A DNA stretch of 6,088 bases, taken from positions 1 through 6,088 of the forward strand of contig JAUVLL010000210.1 of NCBI GenBank assembly GCA_030600745.1, written 5' to 3'. A program made the position numbers and the translations under genes. This DNA comes from Spirochaetaceae bacterium. Lineage in GTDB: Bacteria; Spirochaetota; Spirochaetia; B11-G9. Below, piece by piece: positions 1-5,649 of this stretch; positions within the stretch are counted from its first letter, which is position 1; each line of letters opens with the position of its first letter. The notes under the pieces are model-generated. The model saw only the letters and a list, made by a program, of their open reading frames with translations, made no database searches and was not told the DNA's origin.

Positions 1-2261
1 CCATGAAGACAAACAACATCTATTAAAGGTATATTCTTAGGGACCCACCATGTCCTTCCGCAATTTGAACATTCATACTTATCATAAAGAGCACTTTTTA
101 CCTTAGCGAGCAGCTGTCCGGCATCATCTTTCTCATTTTCACTGGCTCCGGTTCCATCATCAGCTAAAATTCTTTCTGCAATTTCTCCTGCACCTTTGTA
201 ATCCAATCTGGTAAAAAGGAAATCACCATAGTTTAAAAGAATTCTAAAATTCTTAGGGGAAAGTCTAATAGCTTCAATAAAAGAAGTATCAGCTCTTCTA
301 TACTCCCCTTTTCTAAATGCAACCTGTGCAATCATCTCAAGAGTTGCAGATGTTGGATAATTTTCCATTAATCCGGAGAGAATCTCTTCTGCTGCCAAAA
401 CATAATCCTGTTTTAATAGAGCAGAAGCAAGATTTTCTTTATAATTTCTATTGGATGAATCTCCGGTCATAGCCTTTCGGTATAAATTAGCCGATTTCCC
501 GTAATCCCCAATGTCATATAGAAGATTCCCCATCTGATTCTGAACTGACGGAATCTCTGATCCTTCTGAAAAAAGAGACAGCGCATTTTCTATACCATCA
601 ACCGAAGCAACAGCATCCGAATAGTTTATTAAAATATCTATAGAATCCTTTTCCAGTTCAAGGGCTTTGGAAAGGCGTAACTTTGCCTCTTCTCCTCTAT
701 TTTCTGAAAGGAGAATTAACCCATAAAGATTATGTACCCAGGGATTATCAGGTTCAAGCTCTATAGCTTTTAGAACAACCTCCTCTGCAGGCAGTCCCAT
801 TAAATGAAGCGTTTCCGCATACCTAAACCAGTAAGGATAAAATTTTTCTTCCTTCTCTGCTGAACTTTTAAAGAGAGCCAGAGCTTCGTCATTAAACCCC
901 TTGTCCCTCAATATTATTCCATACAAAAAATCCACAGAACTATCTTCCAGACCCTCTTTTATTAAACGCTGAAATATCAGAGATGCTTCCTCCAACCTCC
1001 CTTCATCAAAAAGAACCTTGCCCTCAAGAATTCGGCCTTCCTTATTACCCGGCTTTAACCTGGACATACCAGAAATTACATGTGTCAGCTCATCATAATT
1101 TTCATCCCTGAAAAAACAGAGCGCAGCCTCGTTATAATAAGCAAATGAAGACTCATAATTACCTGTTTTCTCTAAGGTTCTGGCAATATTCAATCTAAAA
1201 ACTCCATTCCGTGATTCCATACTGCAAGCCTTTCTATAATAATTGACTGCTTTATCAAACCTACCTAAACCATCCTCTGCATTACCCATCAGGTTAAGAA
1301 GAAAAGAATCTTCATTTAAAATATCAGAATAGGAATTTAGAAAATCTCTCAGCTCAAGAAGTCTGTTCATTCGATATAATATGCCGGATTTCTCAATAAT
1401 TATATCTTTGTTGTATTCATCTGATAATTCAACACACGAATCCAGAGCAACAAGAGCTTCATCATAAGAAAACAACATACTTAGAGATTTAGCCATAAGA
1501 AGGAAAAGTCCGGCATCAGCCGGATTTTCTCTGGATATTTTTTTTATCTGTATTAAAGCAGCACTGTACTGACCTGAATCAAATAATCGTTGGGCTAATC
1601 TTTTTCTATTTTCTACAGGAATAATTCCATTCTTAACCTGACTATGGTAGGAAATTTCAACTTCAACAGCTCTGGACTCTATTATCATCCTGGAAAGTGA
1701 GAAATAAGCAGCATCTTTATTTGAGAAATTCTGCCCACCGAAAGCAATATAACCTGCATCGATCGTATCATCGTCTATCTCCCCGACCCATTCATTATCC
1801 AAAAACAGGGCGATGGAAAAGCCGTGAACAATTATTCTGAGTCTTATCTCCCGAGGTGATTCAAGATTACAGGAAGTCCATGGAATTAACATCCTTGGAG
1901 TTTCATTAAAAACAACATCCAGCCGAAAGTATCCGTCCTCAGAGACCATAAAATAGTAGTAGTTACGATCATCAGCATAACGGAAGAGAATACCTGCAGC
2001 CGAGTGTCCATTATCCTTATCTATCGAGATAACTGCATCCAAAACAAAATCTTTGTACCGGTAAAAATTATTTACACTCCAAACGAAAAGATCCTGTTTT
2101 GTTGCTTTCAGTATAAGAGAATTGTCTGCTATTTCAACTTTTAAAGATTCTGTATTTTCAAGTTCAAATCTGTTTTTACCTTTCCCTTTAAAAGAACACT
2201 CCCATAGTTCTCCAACTATACTATCTTTTTCCGCTTTTTTTCTTTTTCGAAATAACCACAT
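1..2261 (-). CDS. TPR-repeat protein with N-terminal concanavalin A/LamG-like domain and C-terminal zinc-binding segment (3' end outside window)
   Basis: The reading frame is open for 753 codons from the ATG at 2261 to the left edge, so the C-terminus is missing. The protein starts MWLFRKRKK with no signal peptide or membrane segment, which suggests a cytoplasmic location. Residues about 17-200 look like a beta-sandwich of the concanavalin A/LamG or DUF1080 type: strands around FVLDAVISIDKD, AAGILFRYADDRNYYYFMV, REIRLRIIVHG, IALFLDNEWVG and GYIAFGG. From about 215 to 725 the chain is helical with recurring TPR signatures, such as GRFDKAVNYYRKA, GDYGKSANLYRKA and GEYRRADTSFIEAIRLSP. Close to the edge are C731-x2-C734 and C751-x-H753, probably the first half of a zinc ribbon. 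In-frame TAA lies upstream and no alternative ATG is present before the beta domain, which supports this start, although no strong ribosome-binding site is visible. TPR proteins are usually scaffolds for protein complexes; partner and role are unknown here. Confidence 0.88.
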   Translation of the reverse strand, partial: MWLFRKRKKAEKDSIVGELWECSFKGKGKNRFELENTESLKVEIADNSLILKATKQDLFVWSVNNFYRYKDFVLDAVISIDKDNGHSAAGILFRYADDRNYYYFMVSEDGYFRLDVVFNETPRMLIPWTSCNLESPREIRLRIIVHGFSIALFLDNEWVGEIDDDTIDAGYIAFGGQNFSNKDAAYFSLSRMIIESRAVEVEISYHSQVKNGIIPVENRKRLAQRLFDSGQYSAALIQIKKISRENPADAGLFLLMAKSLSMLFSYDEALVALDSCVELSDEYNKDIIIEKSGILYRMNRLLELRDFLNSYSDILNEDSFLLNLMGNAEDGLGRFDKAVNYYRKACSMESRNGVFRLNIARTLEKTGNYESSFAYYNEAALCFFRDENYDELTHVISGMSRLKPGNKEGRILEGKVLFDEGRLEEASLIFQRLIKEGLEDSSVDFLYGIILRDKGFNDEALALFKSSAEKEEKFYPYWFRYAETLHLMGLPAEEVVLKAIELEPDNPWVHNLYGLILLSENRGEEAKLRLSKALELEKDSIDILINYSDAVASVDGIENALSLFSEGSEIPSVQNQMGNLLYDIGDYGKSANLYRKAMTGDSSNRNYKENLASALLKQDYVLAAEEILSGLMENYPTSATLEMIAQVAFRKGEYRRADTSFIEAIRLSPKNFRILLNYGDFLFTRLDYKGAGEIAERILADDGTGASENEKDDAGQLLAKVKSALYDKYECSNCGRTWWVPKNIPLIDVVCLH

Positions 2262-2310
2262 AATTAAGAAGCAGTATATGTCTATGACTAACCTTAGTCC
2301 ACTAATAGGA

Positions 2311-2338
2311 TTGATTATTTACAGATTATAGGTTAACT
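2311..2338 (+). promoter_or_regulatory. Weak candidate promoter for tRNA-Leu
   Basis: TTGATT (2311-2316) and TTAACT (2333-2338) are separated by 16 bases and end 14 bases before the tRNA, which is the right position for a tRNA promoter. The match to consensus is only 4/6 and 3/6. It overlaps the candidate -10 box of the divergent TPR gene. Called mainly on position. Confidence 0.22.
2325..2330 (-). promoter_or_regulatory. Possible -10 box for the TPR gene
   Basis: The minus strand reads a perfect TATAAT here, about 64 bases before the ATG of the TPR gene, giving a leader of roughly 55-60 bases. No good -35 hexamer sits at the usual distance; the best 17-base-spaced candidate reads CATCTG. 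AT-rich DNA produces TATAAT by chance, so this is a weak call. Confidence 0.3.
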
Positions 2339-2352
2339 TGTCATCGTCAGAT

Positions 2353-2436
2353 GCCGGCGTGGCGAAATTGGTAGACGCAGCAGACTCAAAATCTGCCGCC
2401 CGCAAGGGTGTATCGGTTCAACTCCGATCGCCGGTA
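2353..2436 (+). tRNA. trnL(caa): tRNA-Leu, anticodon CAA
   Basis: A complete class II tRNA folds by eye. The acceptor stem pairs 2353-2359 (GCCGGCG) with 2429-2435 (CGCCGGT), including one G-T pair at the first position. The D arm is GCG/CGC around GAAATTGGTAGA-type loop sequence, including the GG of the loop. The anticodon stem GCAGA/TCTGC holds the loop CTCAAAA, giving anticodon CAA at 2387-2389, which reads UUG. The variable arm at 2397-2411 forms a five-pair stem closed by a GCAA tetraloop, as expected for tRNA-Leu. The T arm is ATCGG-TTCAACT-CCGAT. The discriminator base is A (2436), the leucine identity base. The 3' CCA is not encoded (the next bases are CT), so it must be added by nucleotidyltransferase. 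Confidence 0.97.
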
Positions 2437-2439
2437 CTA

Positions 2440-2504
2440 CAGTTTACAGTGAACAGTTATCAGTGAGCAGATTCTGATAACCGTTTACTGATCACTGCTA
2501 ACTG
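2440..2504. repeat. 65-bp imperfect palindrome built of CAGTNNN heptamers
   Basis: The left arm (2440-2470) consists of four heptamers beginning CAGT (CAGTTTA, CAGTGAA, CAGTTAT, CAGTGAG) plus CAG. The reverse complement of the right arm (2474-2504) is CAGTTAG, CAGTGAT, CAGTAAA, CGGTTAT plus CAG. The arms are each 31 bases, in register, around a 3-base centre (ATT), and match at about 23 of 31 positions. The element starts 3 bases after the tRNA 3' end and ends 18 bases before the ATG of the following gene, so any transcript crossing it can form a long hairpin. It lacks the T-run of an intrinsic terminator. It looks like a dispersed intergenic repeat; copy number elsewhere in the genome cannot be judged here. 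Confidence 0.8.
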
Positions 2505-2522
2505 CAAGTCCGGGGTTAAAAA

Positions 2523-3128
2523 ATGCGAAGACTTTTCTTTTCCCTTCTTATTGTCTTTTTTGCTTTAGGGTCTGTTTATTCACAGAGCAGCCCTGTGGTT
2601 GAAGAGACTCCATCTAATTCAAACGAATTTATCTATCAGCTTGGTATAGGATCTGCCTGGTCTTTTTATTTTCCTCGAATAAAAACAACAGTTGATGGGA
2701 TAGATTCAGCTTCACTCCTCCGAATACCATTCAGTATAAATTTTCTGTTTGGCAGTAGTCTATCCAATTCAACAGCATGGACCATCAACCTCACAACAGG
2801 CATAGACCACTTTTCAGCCTCATCAGAATCAATTACAATTTATTCAATTCTACTCACAGGAGGGTTGCAGTTTATTCCTTTTAGGGAAAGTCTGGTCCTG
2901 GGAATAAATGGAGGAATCAACCTGCTTATTCCAAATACAGATCTAAGCTATGACGGAGAAATCGAATATGGTTCAGGGTTTTCCCTTGATATTGCTTACA
3001 TGTTTGAAGGGATGAAGTTTGGAAAACCAGGTATAATACCGGGACTGGGAATAAAATTTATACATTCGGAACTTATCAGTGGCAGAGTAAATCAAATCTG
3101 CGGATATATAAATTTCGGGATAAAATAA
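2523..3128 (+). CDS. Secreted or outer-membrane beta-barrel-like protein, function unknown
   Basis: This 201-residue protein opens with a clear type I signal peptide: MRR, a hydrophobic core about 4-15, and a likely cleavage after VYS near residue 20. The mature part is rich in Gly, Ser, aromatic and alternating hydrophobic residues, as in IYSILLTGGLQF, LVLGINGGINLL and SGFSLDIAYMF, and ends in a short amphipathic strand (ICGYINFGIK). This pattern fits a small outer-membrane beta barrel of about eight strands, or another periplasmic beta protein. An in-frame TAA lies two codons before the ATG, so translation cannot start further upstream; GGGG at 2512-2515 is a weak ribosome-binding site. It ends 21 bases before the uracil-DNA glycosylase gene, so the two are probably cotranscribed. 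I recognise no specific family and cannot assign a ligand or function. Confidence 0.82.
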   Translation: MRRLFFSLLIVFFALGSVYSQSSPVVEETPSNSNEFIYQLGIGSAWSFYFPRIKTTVDGIDSASLLRIPFSINFLFGSSLSNSTAWTINLTTGIDHFSASSESITIYSILLTGGLQFIPFRESLVLGINGGINLLIPNTDLSYDGEIEYGSGFSLDIAYMFEGMKFGKPGIIPGLGIKFIHSELISGRVNQICGYINFGIK

Positions 3129-3138
3129 AAAAGACTAC

Positions 3139-3142
3139 AGGA
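3139..3142 (+). promoter_or_regulatory. Ribosome-binding site of the SMUG1 gene
   Basis: AGGA lies 7 bases before the ATG at 3150, which is standard spacing and supports that start over any internal ATG. Confidence 0.6.
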
Positions 3143-3149
3143 ATAATTT

Positions 3150-3887
3150 ATGCACTCAAATATCAGACAACTCCTTGAAGCAACAGACAGTCTTGCATCA
3201 GAAACAAACAAACTTAAATTTTCAGGAAAAGTAAACCATGTTTACAACCCCCTTATCTATGCAGAAAAACCGCACAGGAATTATATCCTTAAATATGGTA
3301 ATAATAAAAAGAAAGTACTTTTTTTGGGAATGAATCCCGGTCCATGGGGGATGGCACAAACAGGAATTCCATTCGGTGAAGTATCCTATGCTAAAGAGTG
3401 GTTGGGGATTGAGGGTAATATATTGCAACCTGAAAAATCCCACCCGAAACGCCCTATTGAAGGATGGAACTGCCGGAGAAGTGAAGTCAGCGGCCGAAGG
3501 TTATGGGGTTTAATGGAAGAAAGATATAAATCGGCAACATCTTTTTTTAAAGATCATTATATTGAAAACTACTGTCCATTGGTATTTATGGAAGAAAGCG
3601 GCAAAAATCTGACACCGGATAAACTTCCCGCAGCAGAAAGAGACCCACTAACTAAAATATGTGATTCCCATCTTAGAACAGTTATAGAGATAATGGAACC
3701 TGAATTTCTGGTAGGTATTGGTAAATATGCAGAAAAAAATCTTCGAAGAGTTGCAGAAACAATGAATAACAGTAAACGCTATAAAATCTCAGCAATTCTC
3801 CACCCCAGTCCGGCAAACCCGCACGCAAACAAAGGCTGGGCAGAGGCAGTTACAGGACAACTGGTGGAACAGGGTATATGGTGTTGA
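3150..3887 (+). CDS. smug1: SMUG1-type single-strand-selective uracil-DNA glycosylase
   Basis: Base-excision repair enzyme (245 residues) predicted to cleave the N-glycosidic bond of uracil, and in this family often oxidised pyrimidines such as 5-hydroxymethyluracil, in DNA. Motif 1 reads GMNPGPWGMAQTG at 60-72, nearly identical to the vertebrate SMUG1 motif; N62 matches the catalytic Asn. The pocket phenylalanine is F75 in IPFGEV, N140 in ENYCPL matches the uracil-recognising Asn, and motif 2 is HPSPANPHANKGW from H218. HPKRP (98-102), SEVSGRRLWG (111-120) and NLTPDKLP are further SMUG1 signatures. Length is close to the animal enzyme (about 270). The start is supported by AGGA seven bases upstream. 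It follows the beta-barrel-like gene by 21 bases, probably in one transcript, though no functional link is evident. SMUG1 is common in animals and sporadic in bacteria. Family assignment is very secure; substrate range is inferred. Confidence 0.96.
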   Translation: MHSNIRQLLEATDSLASETNKLKFSGKVNHVYNPLIYAEKPHRNYILKYGNNKKKVLFLGMNPGPWGMAQTGIPFGEVSYAKEWLGIEGNILQPEKSHPKRPIEGWNCRRSEVSGRRLWGLMEERYKSATSFFKDHYIENYCPLVFMEESGKNLTPDKLPAAERDPLTKICDSHLRTVIEIMEPEFLVGIGKYAEKNLRRVAETMNNSKRYKISAILHPSPANPHANKGWAEAVTGQLVEQGIWC

Positions 3888-3911
3888 TTACAACCGCCGT
3901 ATCACCGCGTC
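3888..3911. other. 24-bp gap between convergent genes without a visible terminator
   Basis: The stop codons of the SMUG1 gene and of the small minus-strand gene face each other across 24 bases. This stretch is more GC-rich than its surroundings but holds no stem followed by a T-run on either strand; the only self-complementary sequence near it is a four-pair stem at about 3909-3920, partly inside the small gene. Transcripts from both sides may therefore overlap, or termination is Rho-dependent. Confidence 0.5.
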
Positions 3912-4334
3912 TTACGACGAACGGAACGCCCCCTTTTCTATGGCAAACTGCATTACATAGGTTAACAGATCATCATCAATATCCTCAGCATAGGTAGAAA
4001 AAAGGTCTTTTATAGTTACCCATTCATCCGGTTTTATTGGATCTTTAAGATTATCGTAATCCATATCAAAAAGATCAATGACATCTACCAGATGATAGGC
4101 AAGCTCCCTAAGAGAATCAGAATCGGTAGGGACAGATCGCAACCTGTCCCTACCGGAATCAATGTAATACTGATAAAGATCCTCCATTAGATCCATGGGT
4201 AACATAAACCCTGACTGCATAAACAGATCACCAATCTTATCTTTCATATCACCAATAGTAGGGGCAAGACATGCCTTGTCCCTACCATTTATTGTTTTTT
4301 CAATTCCCCGATAGAGGATCACAGATGCTCCCAT
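3912..4334 (-). CDS. Acidic protein of unknown function carrying two in-frame palindromic-repeat insertions
   Basis: No family recognised. The gene encodes 140 residues from the ATG at 4334. That start is preferred over the GTG at 4343 because the minus strand reads AGGTGA (4345-4340) five bases before the ATG, and the GTG falls inside this ribosome-binding site. The protein has no signal peptide and looks cytoplasmic, helical and acidic, especially the C-terminal half with VDVIDLFDMDYDNLKDP and YAEDIDDDLLTYV. Two segments look foreign: residues 17-26 (GRDKACLAPT) and 61-70 (GRDRLRSVPT). Both are basic, similar to one another, and exactly encoded by the 30-bp palindromes described separately. 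Without them the protein would be about 120 residues. It lies 18 bases downstream of the OmpA-family gene on the same strand and is probably its operon partner. The C-terminal end (GAFRSS) is encoded by locally GC-rich DNA, so the original terminus may differ. Confidence 0.72.
   Translation of the reverse strand: MGASVILYRGIEKTINGRDKACLAPTIGDMKDKIGDLFMQSGFMLPMDLMEDLYQYYIDSGRDRLRSVPTDSDSLRELAYHLVDVIDLFDMDYDNLKDPIKPDEWVTIKDLFSTYAEDIDDDLLTYVMQFAIEKGAFRSS
4125..4154 (-). repeat. 30-bp palindromic repeat inside a coding sequence, copy 2
   Basis: The perfect 12-base arms at 4124-4135 (CGGTAGGGACAG) and 4144-4155 are reverse complements around an 8-base centre. On the coding strand the element begins GGT AGG GAC and encodes GRDRLRSVPT, residues 61-70 of the small protein. 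The pentamer GAATC occurs on both sides (4120-4124 and 4156-4160) and may be a target duplication; a further GAATC just to the left makes this uncertain. Confidence 0.8.
4257..4286 (-). repeat. 30-bp palindromic repeat inside a coding sequence, copy 1
   Basis: The 11-base arms 4258-4268 (GTAGGGGCAAG) and 4275-4285 (CTTGTCCCTAC) pair with one G-T wobble around a 6-base centre. It matches the other copy at about 20 of 30 positions, with differences concentrated in the centre. It is in the same reading phase (GGT AGG GAC first) and encodes GRDKACLAPT, residues 17-26. The two copies are 102 bp, or 34 codons, apart. Confidence 0.8.
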
Positions 4335-4352
4335 TTTTATCACCTATATTAT

Positions 4353-5552
4353 TTAGTTTTCGATAATAGTTATCTCTACACGCCTGTTTCTGACCATCCC
4401 CTCTATGGTACTATTATCCGAGACAGGGTCGGATGCTCCCTTCCCGGTGATAATTAACTGATCACTTCGTTTTGCGCCTTTTTCAATAAAATACTGAGCA
4501 ACTATAGCAGCCCGCTGTTTTGACAGTTCAAGACGGCCTTCGGCCGTACCTGCCAAAGCAGTATGTCCTGTTATAACAACATCCCGTTCAGGATAATTTT
4601 TCAGGATATCAACAACTATATCCAGTTTCTTTTTTTCTGCATAACTAAGTGCAGAGGAATCAGCACCAAAGTTGATGCTGCCGAGGGTAATGGTTACCCC
4701 ATTTTCATCAATACTTACCACTGCATTTTCAAGGCGTTCCTTTTCCAGTCTAGCCTCAATATTACCGGCAATCCTGTTTTTATCCATCAATTCAGATTCA
4801 GTTACATTAGCCCATGCAGTACCAGTAAACTCATAGGAGCTTCCATTCGAAACACTAAACTGTATATTAAATTCCTCTTCATAGGCATAAGGTCTGCCGG
4901 TTTCATTATCCCAGTATAATGTTTGATCTGAATATCCTGTAACCCTGATCGGATACAATGGATACCTGGAAAAATAATCGGGAGTGCGGTAAGAAATAGA
5001 ATAGAATATTGAAATAATATCATATAAAGTTCCATCCTTCTCTTCCTTACCCAGATATTTATACTTAACCTTTACCGGATAACTGAAAGCCTCCCTGATA
5101 CCATATCCATTTCGGAGGTCATGAACTTCATACCCTTCCGAACTCCATATATCACCAGGTTTATAATCCCTGTTGTCAAAAAGGGGAACATTCCTGACAA
5201 CAGGCATAAAGAAACCGGGGTCAATACTGATTTTACCGGTTTCGTCTCTAATAAATGTGGAATAGTACTCCTGGGATAGTGCATATACCTGAACATTCCC
5301 ACTGCGTTCCTCTGAAGTTGAATAATTAGCTTCAATTTTACCACTCCCATCATCAAAAACATCTGCAACTTCTACAGAAATTTTATTGAGTATTCTGGCC
5401 TTATGGCTGAATATCCCATCTATATATACACTTTCATCCACAACTGAAACGATCTTATATTTTTCACCCTGGTTGTACTTATAACGAAACACTTCTGCAT
5501 ACAGAGATACAGAAAATATAAATAAACTTAAAATAATGAAAAATTTTCTCAC
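4353..5552 (-). CDS. OmpA-family exported protein with C-terminal peptidoglycan-binding-like domain
   Basis: Predicted periplasmic or outer-membrane protein of 399 residues. I place the start at the GTG at 5552: the minus strand has AAAGGAGAG with AGGAG six bases before it, and the protein then opens MRKFFIILSLFIFSVSLYA, a typical signal peptide cleaved after A19. An upstream in-frame GTG at 5603 would bury this signal behind 17 residues and lies at the predicted transcription start. Residues 20 to about 255 are a beta-rich region of unknown type (RYKYNQGEKYKIVSVVDE, DIISIFYSISYRTPDYF), followed by a charged helical linker. Residues about 278-399 are an OmpA/MotB domain: SINFGADSSALS, GHTALAGTAEGRLELSKQRA, GKGASDP, and NRRVEI at the end. 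The Asp of the usual GHTD motif is Ala here (A332), while the conserved Arg (R347) is kept. The 140-residue gene follows 18 bases downstream. Confidence 0.92.
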   Translation of the reverse strand: MRKFFIILSLFIFSVSLYAEVFRYKYNQGEKYKIVSVVDESVYIDGIFSHKARILNKISVEVADVFDDGSGKIEANYSTSEERSGNVQVYALSQEYYSTFIRDETGKISIDPGFFMPVVRNVPLFDNRDYKPGDIWSSEGYEVHDLRNGYGIREAFSYPVKVKYKYLGKEEKDGTLYDIISIFYSISYRTPDYFSRYPLYPIRVTGYSDQTLYWDNETGRPYAYEEEFNIQFSVSNGSSYEFTGTAWANVTESELMDKNRIAGNIEARLEKERLENAVVSIDENGVTITLGSINFGADSSALSYAEKKKLDIVVDILKNYPERDVVITGHTALAGTAEGRLELSKQRAAIVAQYFIEKGAKRSDQLIITGKGASDPVSDNSTIEGMVRNRRVEITIIEN

Positions 5553-5558
5553 TTCACT

Positions 5559-5563
5559 CTCCT
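5559..5563 (-). promoter_or_regulatory. Ribosome-binding site that sets the GTG start of the OmpA-family gene
   Basis: The minus strand reads AGGAG, within AAAGGAGAG (5565-5557), six bases before the GTG at 5552. This strong site decides in favour of the internal GTG, which exposes the signal peptide. Confidence 0.8.
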
Positions 5564-5589
5564 TTGGTTGCAGCCTTTTTATCAATTTC

Positions 5590-5618
5590 TTGACAAAACC
5601 CACCTCTAATTATATCCT
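5590..5618 (+). promoter_or_regulatory. Promoter of the helicase-like gene
   Basis: A perfect TTGACA (5590-5595) is followed after 17 bases by TATCCT (5613-5618), four of six matches to the -10 consensus. Transcription would begin near 5625, about 25 bases before the proposed TTG start. Two of its -10 bases are shared with the opposing OmpA-gene promoter. Confidence 0.5.
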
Positions 5619-5636
5619 TATTTAAAAGAAACTCAA
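5609..5636 (-). promoter_or_regulatory. Promoter of the OmpA-family gene
   Basis: On the minus strand, TTGAGT (5636-5631) is followed after 16 bases by a perfect TATAAT (5614-5609). Transcription would begin near 5602, leaving a leader of about 50 bases before the GTG at 5552. The -10 overlaps that of the divergent promoter. Confidence 0.6.
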
Positions 5637-5649
5637 ACAGGATATCAGT

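Noticed and set aside
2122..2331. A 69-codon plus-strand frame with a phenylalanine- and serine-rich translation.
   Set aside because: It lies mostly antisense to the 5' part of the TPR gene, has low-complexity composition typical of an antisense frame, and no ribosome-binding site.
2353..2436. tRNA-Leu as an integration site for a mobile element.
   Set aside because: No duplicated tRNA 3' end, integrase or phage-like gene appears in the window.
2440..2504. A CRISPR-like or tandem-repeat array behind the tRNA.
   Set aside because: The units are seven bases long with no spacers and reverse orientation at the centre; this is a palindrome, not a CRISPR array.
3222..3443. A 73-codon minus-strand frame.
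   Set aside because: It is entirely antisense to the highly conserved SMUG1 catalytic region and has no recognisable features of its own.
3880..3935. A possible integron attC site or terminator at the convergent gene ends.
   Set aside because: No matching core sites or long inverted arms are present, and no T-run follows the short four-pair stem.
4335..4343. A GTG start giving three extra residues on the small acidic protein.
   Set aside because: The GTG is part of the AGGTGA ribosome-binding site, which is spaced correctly for the ATG at 4334.
4563..5368. Three open frames inside the OmpA-family gene: plus 4563-4919, minus 4802-5035 and minus 5072-5368.
   Set aside because: They are alternative-frame or antisense readings of a gene whose product has a signal peptide and a clear OmpA domain; none has a plausible start signal or protein-like composition.
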